Shown here: positions 1 through 7,555 of the stretch, in pieces
How positions within the stretch are numbered: the first letter of the stretch is position 1
How the letters are laid out: each line of letters starts with the position of its first letter
NCBI GenBank assembly: GCA_021201135.1
Contig: JAJQGT010000006.1
Span: 223,254-287,253 of the forward strand
DNA: 64,000 nt
DNA from: Oscillospiraceae bacterium
GTDB lineage: Bacteria > Bacillota > Clostridia > Oscillospirales > Ruminococcaceae
Reading direction: 5' to 3'
Notes under the pieces: generated by a model
Database searches by the model: none
The model's input: only the letters and a program-made list of their open reading frames with translations
Told to the model about the DNA's origin: nothing
Made by a program: the position numbers and the translations under genes

Positions 1-647
1 GTTGCGGCTGTTGTGGTTGCTTCTGTTACTACCGGGTCGTCATCAATAACTACTTCTTCTTCGGTTTCGCTGGTTGTGGTTACTTCGGCTTCAGCAGTGG
101 TAGTAACTGCTTCACTGTTATCATCGGAGTCACTGTCGTCATCGTCATCATTATCGGTGACAGCATTGGGATCATAGGTATTTCCCTCATCGTCTTCGAT
201 TACCAGGACGGTCGTGTTTCCGTTGACGGTAACAGCATTGCCGGAAGCATCTACGGCGTCGCTGATTTCAACGCTGATGTAGCACTGCGTATACTCATCG
301 GCAAGAGTCGTGAAAGTGATGGTAGCCAAAGTTCCGTTCAGTACACTTCCGCTACTGTTGCTGATAGAAAATGTTACGGTTCCATTGCTTGAACGAGGTG
401 TTGAAACCGTAGAGCTGTTGTAGCGTGACTTTACATATTTCAACTCACTTGAGTTATAAGTCAATGTTACAGTACCTGAAACAATTCCCACTTCGTCAGA
501 AATTGAAACTGTAACCGCAACCTCTTCGCCTTTCTTAGCGTTTGAAGTTGATGCGTTGACAGTTGAAACGGCAAAAGTGTTCACCGCCAGAACGGACATC
601 ATCACGGTTGCCAGTACGATACAGATTATTCTTTTTGTTTTCATCAT
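1..647 (-). CDS. Secreted cohesin-like domain protein (3' end outside window)
   Basis: This gene runs off the left edge; about 215 codons are visible. The start is ATG at 647 (a second in-frame ATG follows at 644), preceded by a GGGGAT-type ribosome site. Residues 1 to about 31 form a signal peptide (basic MMKTKR, then a hydrophobic stretch to NTFAVSTVNA). Residues about 32-150 are an all-beta region with the cohesin-like signature GEEVAVTVSISDE followed by GTVTLTYNSSELKYV. After that come an acidic linker (DDDDDSDSDD) and a Thr/Glu-rich tail, typical of cell-surface linkers. In ruminococci and clostridia such domains bind dockerins or anchor enzymes at the surface. A dockerin, further cohesin or anchor may follow beyond the window. 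Its divergent neighbour is an AraC regulator. The cohesin call rests on fold-like sequence patterns only. Confidence 0.72.
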   Translation of the reverse strand, partial: MMKTKRIICIVLATVMMSVLAVNTFAVSTVNASTSNAKKGEEVAVTVSISDEVGIVSGTVTLTYNSSELKYVKSRYNSSTVSTPRSSNGTVTFSISNSSGSVLNGTLATITFTTLADEYTQCYISVEISDAVDASGNAVTVNGNTTVLVIEDDEGNTYDPNAVTDNDDDDDSDSDDNSEAVTTTAEAEVTTTSETEEEVVIDDDPVVTEATTTAA

Positions 648-694
648 TATACATCCCCATCCACAGATTTACTGCTGAGATTAGCTTTTCATAC

Positions 695-723
695 ATTTTA
701 GCACATCACGGACAATTTTGCAA
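695..723 (-). promoter_or_regulatory. Promoter of the cohesin-like gene
   Basis: On the minus strand TTGCAA (718-723) lies 17 bp from TAAAAT (695-700), about 50 bp upstream of the start codon at 647. One copy of a 12-bp direct repeat falls in its spacer. Confidence 0.55.
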
Positions 724-759
724 TAGCAAACTCACAAATCATGTTTGACATCACGGACA
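703..759. repeat. Pair of 12-bp direct repeats between divergent genes
   Basis: ACATCACGGACA occurs at 703-714 and again at 748-759, 45 bp apart. The first copy lies inside the promoter spacer of the cohesin-like gene. Directly repeated half-sites between an AraC-family gene and its divergent neighbour are the usual layout for AraC-type binding. The assignment to this regulator is inference. Confidence 0.5.
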
Positions 760-807
760 TTTTCACCTGAGATTGATTGATTCTCACCCAAAATACCTGA
801 TATCCAC

Positions 808-836
808 TTGACATTTTCAAAAAAATGTTTCATACT
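808..836 (+). promoter_or_regulatory. Probable promoter of the AraC-family gene
   Basis: TTGACA (808-813), a 17-bp spacer and a weak -10 CATACT (831-836), 40 bp before the start codon. The weak -10 would suit an activated promoter. Confidence 0.45.
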
Positions 837-875
837 GGGACCAGGTGAAGTGTTCTTACCAACGGGAGGCTTATT

Positions 876-1640
876 ATGATTGAAATATGCTTTATGCAAC
901 TCAATGCAACCCATCCGGAGGATTTTGTATACGGAGTAAGGAATGACTTCTGGTTGCTTCTGTATGTTAAATCTCCGGCGCTGTTTCATCTGCCCTCGGG
1001 CGATATTATCTGCCATCCCAACAGTGCAATCCTTTATCCCCCGAACGCCCTTGCTTACTATCAGGCGTATAACTGTCCTTATGTCAACGATTATGTGAGA
1101 TTCAGAACGGACGAAAGCTTCGTGACGGATGACAACGTCCCGACGGAGACTTTGGTTCAGCTAAATTCCCCCGAAAGCTTTCAGAAGCTCTTTGAGCTGT
1201 TGTCTATGGAGAATTATTTCAGGTTTGACTATTCTTCAATGTCAATATCAATGCTCTTAAGGATGCTTCTGTGGAAAATCAAAGAATCTGCACAGGAAGC
1301 CGAGATTACCGATCAGCAGAGAGCGCTTATAGATTTGAGATATGAGATAAGGCTTAAGCCATATTTCCATTGGACAGTGGACATTATGGCGGACAAGCTT
1401 CATTTAAGCTCCGGCTACCTCCAGAATATCTATAAAAAGCAATTTGGCGTCTCGTGTATGCAGGACGTTGTCAATATGCGAATAGACCTTGCAAAGAATT
1501 ATCTTGTAACGACCGATTTCAACTCCCAGAAGATAGCGAGCCTTTGCGGTTATCAGAATGTTGAGCATTTCTGTCGGCAGTTCAAAGCCGTTACCGGCAC
1601 TTCCCCACTGGCTTATCGAAAAAACGAACAACATGAGTAG
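876..1640 (+). CDS. AraC/XylS-family transcriptional regulator
   Basis: A 254-residue DNA-binding regulator. Residues about 155-250 carry the double helix-turn-helix of the AraC family: the first HTH around IMADKLHLSSGYLQNIYKKQFG and the second around QKIASLCGYQNVEHFCRQFK, ending in the family's typical TGTSPLAYRK. The N-terminal 140 residues are probably a small-molecule sensing domain, but the ligand is not evident. ATG at 876 follows GGGAGG by 6 nt. It is divergent from the cohesin-like surface protein across about 230 bp that contain paired direct repeats, so control of that gene, perhaps in response to plant-fibre sugars, is a reasonable inference. A terminator follows directly. Confidence 0.9.
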   Translation: MIEICFMQLNATHPEDFVYGVRNDFWLLLYVKSPALFHLPSGDIICHPNSAILYPPNALAYYQAYNCPYVNDYVRFRTDESFVTDDNVPTETLVQLNSPESFQKLFELLSMENYFRFDYSSMSISMLLRMLLWKIKESAQEAEITDQQRALIDLRYEIRLKPYFHWTVDIMADKLHLSSGYLQNIYKKQFGVSCMQDVVNMRIDLAKNYLVTTDFNSQKIASLCGYQNVEHFCRQFKAVTGTSPLAYRKNEQHE

Positions 1641-1652
1641 CGAAAACAAGAA

Positions 1653-1684
1653 AATCCCCGACCGAAGCAGTCGGGGATTTTTTG
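1653..1684. terminator. Bidirectional terminator between the AraC gene and tRNA-Cys
   Basis: Stem AATCCCCGAC (1653-1662) pairs perfectly with GTCGGGGATT (1670-1679), with a T run on the plus side and a T-rich run on the minus side. It can end both the AraC transcript and the tRNA-Cys transcript. Confidence 0.85.
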
Positions 1685-1756
1685 GAGGTGTCACCCGGAT
1701 TTGAACCGGGGGTCAAGGAGTTGCAGTCCTACGCCTTACCACTTGGCTATGACACC
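1683..1756 (-). tRNA. tRNA-Cys (GCA)
   Basis: A 74-nt cloverleaf on the minus strand with acceptor GGTGTCA paired to TGACACC, anticodon loop CTGCAAC (anticodon GCA), T-loop GGTTCAAATCC and encoded CCA. The discriminator is U73, the cysteine identity base. The anticodon stem has a U-U pair at 27-43. Confidence 0.95.
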
Positions 1757-1792
1757 GTATTCCGTCGGTCGCTTTTCGCAACCGACTTCAGT

Positions 1793-1821
1793 ATTATACA
1801 CGAGAATGCGTCATTTGTCAA
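1793..1821 (-). promoter_or_regulatory. Promoter of tRNA-Cys
   Basis: Minus strand TTGACA (1816-1821), 17-bp spacer, TATAAT (1793-1798): full consensus. A GTCGGT...ACCGAC hairpin (1764-1786) sits in the 5' leader of the precursor. Confidence 0.8.
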
Positions 1822-1824
1822 GAC

Positions 1825-2694
1825 CTATTTTTCTATAAGAGAAAGAATTTCCGCAGAAGTGAATTTATACGCTTTTCCGCAGAAATGGCACTTGACTTCC
1901 GTTGTCGCATCCTGCGAGAGCTCCCTGAGCTCCTTTTCTCCGAGACTCTTCAGAATCCTTTCGGTTCTTTCGCGCGAACAGTCGCAACGATAGCTCACTT
2001 TGAAATCATCAAGTACGTTCGGTTCGAGTCCATCAAGTGTCATAAGAGCGATATCCTCGGCGCTCATTCCCTGCTCCATAAGACTCGTAACGCTCGAGAT
2101 TTTCGAGATATTTCTTTCGATTATGTCTATTGACTCATCGGGTGCAAAAGGAAGAAGCTGTAAAAGAAATCCTCCGGCTCGTTTGACGGTCAGGTCGGGA
2201 TTTACAAGAACGCCAAGAGCGCAGACTGTCGGAGTCTGTTCGCTTTCGGCAAAATATTCGGTAATATCTTCGGCTATTTCTCCGCTCACGAGCTCTGTCT
2301 GTCCGATGTATGGCTCTTTCAATCCAAGGTCCTTTATAACCGAGAGCGTGCCATCAGTGCCCACTGCCCCGCCGACATTGAGTTTACCGTCGGGTCTTAG
2401 TGGAATTTCGACGATATTGTTATCGCAATAGCATTTTACATTTCCGAGGTAGTCGGATACGGCAGTCAGGCTTCCGGTTGGTCCCCCACCGTTGATTCTG
2501 AGGGTTACGCTGTCGCCCTCGTCCTTTAAGCCGAAGCCGACAAGCGAGGTTCCCATCGCAAGTCTGCCGAGAGCGGCGGTAACGACCGCGGAAGTCTTGT
2601 GAATTTTCTCTATTTCAGAGACTATGTCTGTTCCGTCAATAGCGGAGCAGACAACCGACGCATCTTTCGATATTGTTCTTACTATTCTTCCCAT
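1825..2694 (-). CDS. hslO: Hsp33 redox-regulated chaperone
   Basis: Hsp33 is a cytoplasmic holdase that is switched on when oxidation releases zinc from four cysteines. The predicted 289-residue protein has the usual length and the C-terminal zinc site as CxC (residues 237 and 239) and CxxC (269 and 272), in the stretches SYRCDCSRER and CHFCGKAYKF. The ATG at 2694 is chosen because AAGGAAG lies just upstream and the protein then begins MGRIVRTISKD, as in the family; an upstream in-frame extension to 2727 lacks support. It is the last gene of the yerC-methyltransferase-hslO operon, 16 nt after the methyltransferase stop. Confidence 0.95.
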   Translation of the reverse strand: MGRIVRTISKDASVVCSAIDGTDIVSEIEKIHKTSAVVTAALGRLAMGTSLVGFGLKDEGDSVTLRINGGGPTGSLTAVSDYLGNVKCYCDNNIVEIPLRPDGKLNVGGAVGTDGTLSVIKDLGLKEPYIGQTELVSGEIAEDITEYFAESEQTPTVCALGVLVNPDLTVKRAGGFLLQLLPFAPDESIDIIERNISKISSVTSLMEQGMSAEDIALMTLDGLEPNVLDDFKVSYRCDCSRERTERILKSLGEKELRELSQDATTEVKCHFCGKAYKFTSAEILSLIEK

Positions 2695-2710
2695 TTGTAT
2701 CTTCCTTAGT

Positions 2711-3469
2711 TTAAAGCTTACCTGCAACTATGAGCAGTCTGTCGGATGTTTTCTTCGGCGGCTTATGACCGATGCCGTCGTAGATTTCAAGCGGAATAAG
2801 CCCGGATTTTATGAGCATACCGAAAATCTTCATTACGGGATAGGCTTTTTCTCTGAATGATTCGGTATAACGCCTGATTTTATCTTCTCTGACAAAGAAA
2901 TCAAGAGTAATCAGCACACTTTCGTCGCTTTCTCTATAATCATTCTGCCAGCCCAAATAAACATCATCGGTATCAAAGATAAAACAGTTATTGCTGAGAA
3001 TACTTCTATGCTTGTATATTGTATTCATGTCAAAGACAAAAATGCCGCCATGCCTGAGATTCTTTGATACTCTTGAGAAAGTCTTAGAGACATCATCGGC
3101 GGATTTCAGGTGGTTGATGCCGTCAAGAGTCGATATAATCACATCCGCCTTATATGGTAAAGTCAACCTTGTCATGTCCTGACGGACAAATGAGGCTTTC
3201 AATCCGGCATCCCGTAGCTTTTTATCGGCAACCGTAAGCATTTCATAGGAACGGTCGATTCCGGTAACCCTATAGCCCTTTTTGGCTAGAAGCAAATCAA
3301 GAGTCCCCGTCCCACAGCCTATATCAACAACAGAGCCACGCTTCCTGTGCCTCTGCATGACGATTTCGTCTATCCTTCTGGCATAAGAAACATAGCTCAC
3401 GTTTTTTGTGAACCGATCATAGTAGTCGGCAAAGATGCCGTAGCTATCAGTTTTCGCTGTCGGATTCAT
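2711..3469 (-). CDS. SAM-dependent class I methyltransferase
   Basis: A 252-residue soluble methyltransferase. Motif I, VVDIGCGTGTLDLL, is the SAM-binding loop at about residues 50-63; an acidic residue ends beta 2 (VTGIDRS) and a motif II-like segment IISTLDGINHL follows. The C-terminal part resembles the YqeM/CypM-type small-molecule methyltransferases of Firmicutes, but the substrate cannot be read from the sequence. ATG 3469 has AAGGAAA in front and overlaps the end of yerC by 23 nt, so translation is probably coupled. An upstream extension to 3571 lies wholly inside yerC and is rejected. Confidence 0.85.
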   Translation of the reverse strand: MNPTAKTDSYGIFADYYDRFTKNVSYVSYARRIDEIVMQRHRKRGSVVDIGCGTGTLDLLLAKKGYRVTGIDRSYEMLTVADKKLRDAGLKASFVRQDMTRLTLPYKADVIISTLDGINHLKSADDVSKTFSRVSKNLRHGGIFVFDMNTIYKHRSILSNNCFIFDTDDVYLGWQNDYRESDESVLITLDFFVREDKIRRYTESFREKAYPVMKIFGMLIKSGLIPLEIYDGIGHKPPKKTSDRLLIVAGKL

Positions 3470-3755
3470 TTTCCTTGAGTCTGCCGAGGGCAATGTCATA
3501 TCCGCCGACTCCGTAGTTGACAGAACGATTGACACGGCTGATAGTAGCTGTCGAAGCACCGGTAGCGACAACTATATCTGCATAGATGTGCCCTTCTTTG
3601 AGCATCTTGGCAACCTCGAAACGCTGTGCAAGGGTGTCGACTTCGATAGCGGTGCACAAATCTGCGAAGAATTGCTCGCATTCGTCACGAGTTTCGAGAG
3701 TAAGGATAGCCGCATAGAGGTCTTCGATATGCTTTTTGTTGGATTTTGGATTCAT
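3447..3755 (-). CDS. yerC: YerC/YecD-type TrpR-related DNA-binding protein
   Basis: A 102-residue protein of the TrpR-like superfamily: an all-helical fold with a helix-turn-helix near residues 45-80 (EVAKMLKEGHIYADIVVATG followed by STATISRVNRSVNYG). It matches the YerC/YecD family of Firmicutes in length and in the ending GGYDIAL. The family's targets are largely unknown, and it is distinct from the tryptophan repressor proper. It is first in an operon with the methyltransferase and hslO. Confidence 0.85.
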   Translation of the reverse strand: MNPKSNKKHIEDLYAAILTLETRDECEQFFADLCTAIEVDTLAQRFEVAKMLKEGHIYADIVVATGASTATISRVNRSVNYGVGGYDIALGRLKENESDSEN

Positions 3756-3812
3756 GTTATCACCTTTTCAATGTCTTGTTCAAAATCTCGATTTTGTATT
3801 TCGTACAAACAC

Positions 3813-3841
3813 ATTTTAACATACTGAAAGTAAAAAGTAAA
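3813..3841 (-). promoter_or_regulatory. Promoter of the yerC operon
   Basis: Minus strand TTTACT (3836-3841), 17-bp spacer, TAAAAT (3813-3818), about 60 bp before yerC. Confidence 0.5.
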
Positions 3842-3879
3842 GACCTATATCAATATATTTGTGAAAGATTGACGAAATT

Positions 3880-4488
3880 TTAGTCCTGATTTTCCGTAAC
3901 TTCTTCGATAACTTCCCTGATTTCCTCTGTTCCCTCTCCGGACAATGCTGAAAACGGAATTACGGTTATCTGTGAAAAGCAAGGTATTTCATCCTTCAGA
4001 GCTTCAAGACGTGCCGCCCTCTCGGATTTGTTCAGCTTATCCGATTTAGTCAGGACAATGCAGAACGGAAGCTCGGTGTCGATAAGGAAGTTTATCATCG
4101 TAATGTCGTTCGCAGTCGGCGGATGCCGCATGTCTATAAGCAAAAATACTATTCCGATATCACGCTCGGGGTCGGAAAGGTATCCGGAAATAAGTTTATT
4201 CCATCTCGCCTTTTCGGACTTTGAGACTTTTGCATAACCGTACCCGGGAAGATCCACGAAATAGATCTCCCCGAGGCGGTAGAAGTTGATTGTTCTTGTT
4301 TTTCCAGGCTCGGAGCTGACTCGGGCAAGGGATTTTCTTGCGAAAATCTTATTAATCAGCGAGGACTTACCGACATTTGAACGCCCGACGAAGACGATTT
4401 CAGTTTTTTCCGGCTTCGGAAGCTGTTCAAACGTACCGTATGCCGCGTAGAATTCCGCGTTATCGAAGCGATGATTATCGTTTCCCAT
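3880..4488 (-). CDS. engB: Ribosome biogenesis GTPase YsxC/EngB
   Basis: EngB/YsxC is an essential small GTPase needed for late assembly of the 50S subunit. Motifs in order: G1 GRSNVGKS, G2 region GKTRTINFY, G3 DLPGYGYAK, G4 TKSDK, and a G5-like SALSGEG. With ATG 4488 the protein is 202 residues, the usual size; a GGGGGTG ribosome site lies 7 nt upstream. A longer reading from a TTG at 4518 has no spacing for a ribosome site. The start overlaps the end of lon by 14 nt; a lon-engB pair is common in Firmicutes. Confidence 0.95.
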   Translation of the reverse strand: MGNDNHRFDNAEFYAAYGTFEQLPKPEKTEIVFVGRSNVGKSSLINKIFARKSLARVSSEPGKTRTINFYRLGEIYFVDLPGYGYAKVSKSEKARWNKLISGYLSDPERDIGIVFLLIDMRHPPTANDITMINFLIDTELPFCIVLTKSDKLNKSERAARLEALKDEIPCFSQITVIPFSALSGEGTEEIREVIEEVTENQD

Positions 4489-6895
4489 CGAGTCGCACCC
4501 CCACGGGAGTTTTCTCAACCTGTTTGAAAGCCGCCGGGTTTATCGCCTTCCTCTGTTCAGTCTGTTCCCGAATTAACGCAACATCGAGGACATCTTCGAT
4601 AGTGTCGGCAAAGACGAAGTCCAATCCCTGCTTGACCTTGGCGTCGACTTCTTCAAGATCGGGCTTGTTGGCGGCTGGAATGATGACTGTTTTGATTCCG
4701 GCTTTGTATGCCGCCATTGTTTTCTCTCTGAGTCCACCTATTGCAAGGACTTTTCCGCGAAGCGTTATTTCTCCGGTCATAGCTACATCCGAGCGGACCT
4801 TGAGCCCCGAAAGCTCGGAGATTATCCCCGTTGCAAGTGTTACACCGGCAGAAGGACCATCCTTCGGAACAGCACCCTCCGGTGCATGGATATGGATATC
4901 TCGCTTCTGGTAGAAGTCACTGTCTATATCGTATTTATCAGCAACGCTTCTTGCATATGTCACGGCGATCTTCGCGCTTTCCTTCATGACATCGCCCAAA
5001 GAGCCTGTAAGCTCTATTGCTCCCTTGCCGGGAACCGAGAGAACTTCAAGAGGCATCAGAGTGCCGCCGACGGAAGTCCATGCAAGACCGTTGACTTCGC
5101 CGACCTGAGACTTATCCGATTTCAGGTCGCCCAGGTACTTTCTTGCACCGAGGTACTTTTCTATCATTTCGGGAGAGACAGTAACTCTATGGGATTCGCC
5201 TGTTACGATTTCCTTTGCGGCTTTACGGCAGACTGTCGCAAGAAGACGTTCGAGGCTTCTGACGCCAGCTTCCCTTGTGTAGTAATCGATAAGCTCGTAG
5301 AGTGCCGCATCCGTGAAGCGGATTTTATTGCCGTTCAAGCCGTTAAGTTTAACTTGCTTCGGAACGAGATGGCGTTTTGCTATCTCGAACTTTTCTTCGC
5401 GAGTGTAGCTCGGAAGCTCGATAACGTCCATTCTGTCAAGAAGCGGGGGTGAGATAGTGTCTATGTTATTTGCAGTGGTCACAAAGATAGCATGAGACAA
5501 ATCAAACGGTAGCTCGATATAGTGATCCCTGAATTCCTTGTTCTGCTCGCTGTCGAGAACCTCGAGCATTGCGCTTGCAGGGTCTCCCCTGAAATCGTTA
5601 GCCATCTTGTCGATTTCGTCAAGAAGTATGAGAGGATTACTTGAACCTGCCTGCTTGACGGCTGTTATGATTCTTCCGGGCATTGAGCCTATGTAGGTCT
5701 TTCTGTGACCTCTTATATCGGCTTCGTCCTTGACTCCGCCGAGAGAGACCCTGACATACTTTCTTCCGAGAGCGTCCGCAATGGACTTGCCGATTGAAGT
5801 CTTTCCGACACCGGGAGGTCCGACAAGGCAGATAATCTGACCCTTTACGTCGCTGTTGAGCGCTCTGACAGACAGGAGTTCAAGAATTCTTTCCTTGACC
5901 TTCTTCATGCCATAGTGGTCTTTGTCGAGCTGAGCGGATACTTTCTCTATATCAAGATTATCCTCCGTTTCAACATTCCACGGAAGCTCCAGAACGGTAT
6001 CGAGATAGCTTCTTATTACAGCCGCCTTCTGAGAGCCGTAGGGCATCTTCATCAGCCTTTCAGCCTCGGATATGAGTTTTTCGGTGCATTCTTCGTTGAG
6101 CTTGAGGCTGTATATCTTTTCGGCATATTCCTCCGCCTCTTCGTCGATATCGTCGGTTTCGCCGAGTTCGTCCTTGATGATGCGGAGTTCTTCGCGGAGA
6201 TAATATTCCCTCTGACCCTTGTCTATAGCCTCGCTGACCTTGGTATGTATATCGTTCTCGATTGACAATACCTGAGTCTCTCTTGTGAGAAGAGCCAGGG
6301 TTATTGAGAGCTTTTCACTGAGCGTGTTAGCCTCCAGAAGTTGCTGACGGTCTTCGGTGAGCATCGGAATATTGAAGACTATGCTCTCAAAAAGTGTTAC
6401 AGGGTCGTCTGCAGTCATGACAGCATGCTTGAGTTCATCAGGCATTCTCGGAACGACCGAAGAGTAAGCCTCAAACGCCGCCTTTACGACACGGCAGAAG
6501 GCGTCAATCTCCTCATCGGGGATTTTATCCTTGCCATAGTTTTTCATCGGCTTGACAACCGCATGAAGGCTGATTCCGTCGTCGGAATATTCGAGAAGCT
6601 TGGCTCTGTACAGACCCTCTACCCTGACTCTCGAAGCTCCTTCGCTTAGATTTATAATCTGCTTTATTTCGCATACTGTGCCTATTTTGTAGATATCATT
6701 TTCTGCGGGGTCTGAGATGTTAATGTCCTTCTGTGCGGTCATGAAAACGAGTCTGTCGCCGAGGAGTGCCTCCCGGAGAGCCGCCACGGATTTCGGTCTC
6801 ATAACGTCAAACTTCAAAGACATATGAGGCATGACGATAAAGTCTCTTGTTGCGACACACGGCAGACTCAGCTGAGTATTTCTTGTAGGTGCCAT
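4475..6895 (-). CDS. lon: ATP-dependent Lon protease
   Basis: Lon (LonA) degrades misfolded and regulatory proteins in the cytoplasm. The 806-residue protein has the complete LonA layout: N-terminal substrate domain (about 1-205), helical linker, AAA+ module with Walker A GPPGVGKTS and Walker B PLILLDEIDKM, and C-terminal serine-lysine peptidase with PKDGPSAG holding the catalytic Ser and GLREKTMAAYKAG holding the catalytic Lys. ATG 6895 is chosen because AAGGAGA precedes it; the upstream in-frame GTG at 6934 has no ribosome site. It is transcribed from its own promoter with a leader of about 100 nt, and engB is translationally coupled behind it. No CtsR or CIRCE box was seen. Confidence 0.97.
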   Translation of the reverse strand: MAPTRNTQLSLPCVATRDFIVMPHMSLKFDVMRPKSVAALREALLGDRLVFMTAQKDINISDPAENDIYKIGTVCEIKQIINLSEGASRVRVEGLYRAKLLEYSDDGISLHAVVKPMKNYGKDKIPDEEIDAFCRVVKAAFEAYSSVVPRMPDELKHAVMTADDPVTLFESIVFNIPMLTEDRQQLLEANTLSEKLSITLALLTRETQVLSIENDIHTKVSEAIDKGQREYYLREELRIIKDELGETDDIDEEAEEYAEKIYSLKLNEECTEKLISEAERLMKMPYGSQKAAVIRSYLDTVLELPWNVETEDNLDIEKVSAQLDKDHYGMKKVKERILELLSVRALNSDVKGQIICLVGPPGVGKTSIGKSIADALGRKYVRVSLGGVKDEADIRGHRKTYIGSMPGRIITAVKQAGSSNPLILLDEIDKMANDFRGDPASAMLEVLDSEQNKEFRDHYIELPFDLSHAIFVTTANNIDTISPPLLDRMDVIELPSYTREEKFEIAKRHLVPKQVKLNGLNGNKIRFTDAALYELIDYYTREAGVRSLERLLATVCRKAAKEIVTGESHRVTVSPEMIEKYLGARKYLGDLKSDKSQVGEVNGLAWTSVGGTLMPLEVLSVPGKGAIELTGSLGDVMKESAKIAVTYARSVADKYDIDSDFYQKRDIHIHAPEGAVPKDGPSAGVTLATGIISELSGLKVRSDVAMTGEITLRGKVLAIGGLREKTMAAYKAGIKTVIIPAANKPDLEEVDAKVKQGLDFVFADTIEDVLDVALIREQTEQRKAINPAAFKQVEKTPVGVRLDGKR

Positions 6896-7004
6896 TATCT
6901 TTCTCCTTATCAGTAAAATGCGTTGCGCAGACACAAATAGTTATTTCATAATTATTCAGAAGCAATATGTCCCGTAGCTTATACGGAATAATACTACTTG
7001 TCCT

Positions 7005-7033
7005 ATTATATCAAAAAGCTTTCTTATTTGCAA
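7005..7033 (-). promoter_or_regulatory. Promoter of lon-engB
   Basis: Minus strand TTGCAA (7028-7033), 17-bp spacer, TATAAT (7005-7010), about 110 bp before the lon start codon. Confidence 0.6.
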
Positions 7034-7104
7034 TAGTAAATAGAGGTACAAAATGTGACAGTTGTGCGGTTATGTTTTTGGTACAGAATTTGAAGAAAAA
7101 AGCC

Positions 7105-7133
7105 TTGACAAATTTAAGCCGGTGTGTTATTAT
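7105..7133 (+). promoter_or_regulatory. Promoter of tRNA-Arg(ACG)
   Basis: TTGACA (7105-7110), 17-bp spacer, TATTAT (7128-7133), about 25 bp before the mature tRNA end. Confidence 0.75.
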
Positions 7134-7165
7134 ATCTAACTGTGAGCGGAATACCGCTTGCAAAT

Positions 7166-7241
7166 GCGCCCGTAGCTCAGTGGATAGAGTGCCCGGCTAC
7201 GAACCGGTAGGTCGTGGGTTCGAATCCCCCCGGGCGCGCCA
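7166..7241 (+). tRNA. tRNA-Arg (ACG)
   Basis: A 76-nt cloverleaf: acceptor GCGCCCG paired to CGGGCGC, D-arm GCTCAGTGGATAGAGT, anticodon loop CTACGAA (anticodon ACG, A34 expected to become inosine), T-arm GGGTTCGAATCCC, encoded CCA. The outermost anticodon-stem pair (27-43) is a C-U mismatch. Confidence 0.96.
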
Positions 7242-7270
7242 ACCTCCGATTTTTCGGAGGTTATTTTTTT
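7241..7270 (+). terminator. Terminator of tRNA-Arg(ACG)
   Basis: AACCTCCGA (7241-7249) pairs perfectly with TCGGAGGTT (7254-7262), followed by a T-rich tract. The stem begins on the last A of CCA. Confidence 0.85.
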
Positions 7271-7310
7271 ATCTTTGCTCGAATTAGTTCATTTGTCCCC
7301 CGTTTCCCTA

Positions 7311-7339
7311 TTGACAACACTTCGAGAATATGATATATT
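7311..7339 (+). promoter_or_regulatory. Promoter of the leader ORF and CNNM transporter gene
   Basis: TTGACA (7311-7316), 17-bp spacer, TATATT (7334-7339). Transcription would start near 7346, leaving a leader of about 210 nt before the transporter gene. Confidence 0.6.
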
Positions 7340-7389
7340 TATCGCAACCGGATATTTTCGGCGAGTATTTATTAGGAGTGTGAGACTTG

Positions 7390-7476
7390 ATGGATGACAG
7401 TTCCGATGGGGATTGTGACCACAATACTGAGTATATAGTAGCATCTTGCGTCGTTTTAAACAGAATGATTGAGTAG
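7390..7476 (+). CDS. Candidate 28-residue acidic leader peptide
   Basis: A short ORF lies between the promoter at 7311-7339 and the CNNM transporter gene. The reading from ATG 7390 begins MDDSSDGDCD and ends NRMIE with TAG at 7474-7476. AGGAG at 7374-7378 is a good ribosome site for this ATG or for the adjacent TTG at 7387. Its amino end is unusually rich in aspartate. A perfect palindrome (7485-7500) and a short terminator-like hairpin (7499-7515) follow the stop codon, before the transporter start at 7556. This is the arrangement of ribosome-dependent leader regulation. Translation of the peptide is not shown and no homologue is known to me; chance occurrence remains possible. Confidence 0.45.
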   Translation: MDDSSDGDCDHNTEYIVASCVVLNRMIE

Positions 7477-7484
7477 GTATGGTC

Positions 7485-7515
7485 TTCACAACGTTGTGAA
7501 AGGCTGTGCCTTTTT
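7485..7515 (+). promoter_or_regulatory. Tandem hairpins in the CNNM leader (possible attenuator)
   Basis: TTCACAAC/GTTGTGAA is a perfect 16-bp palindrome at 7485-7500. It is followed by AAAGGC-TGT-GCCTTTTT (from 7499), a short stem with a T tract. The two share bases 7499-7500, and CACA in the first can pair with TGTG in the second, so the structures may be mutually exclusive. Confidence 0.45.
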
Positions 7516-7555
7516 GTGTTTCATACTGTTTTTACGAAAGGATCTTATACTAATC

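Noticed and set aside
6967-7287. Plus-strand ORF across tRNA-Arg
   Set aside because: It contains the tRNA promoter, the tRNA and its terminator.
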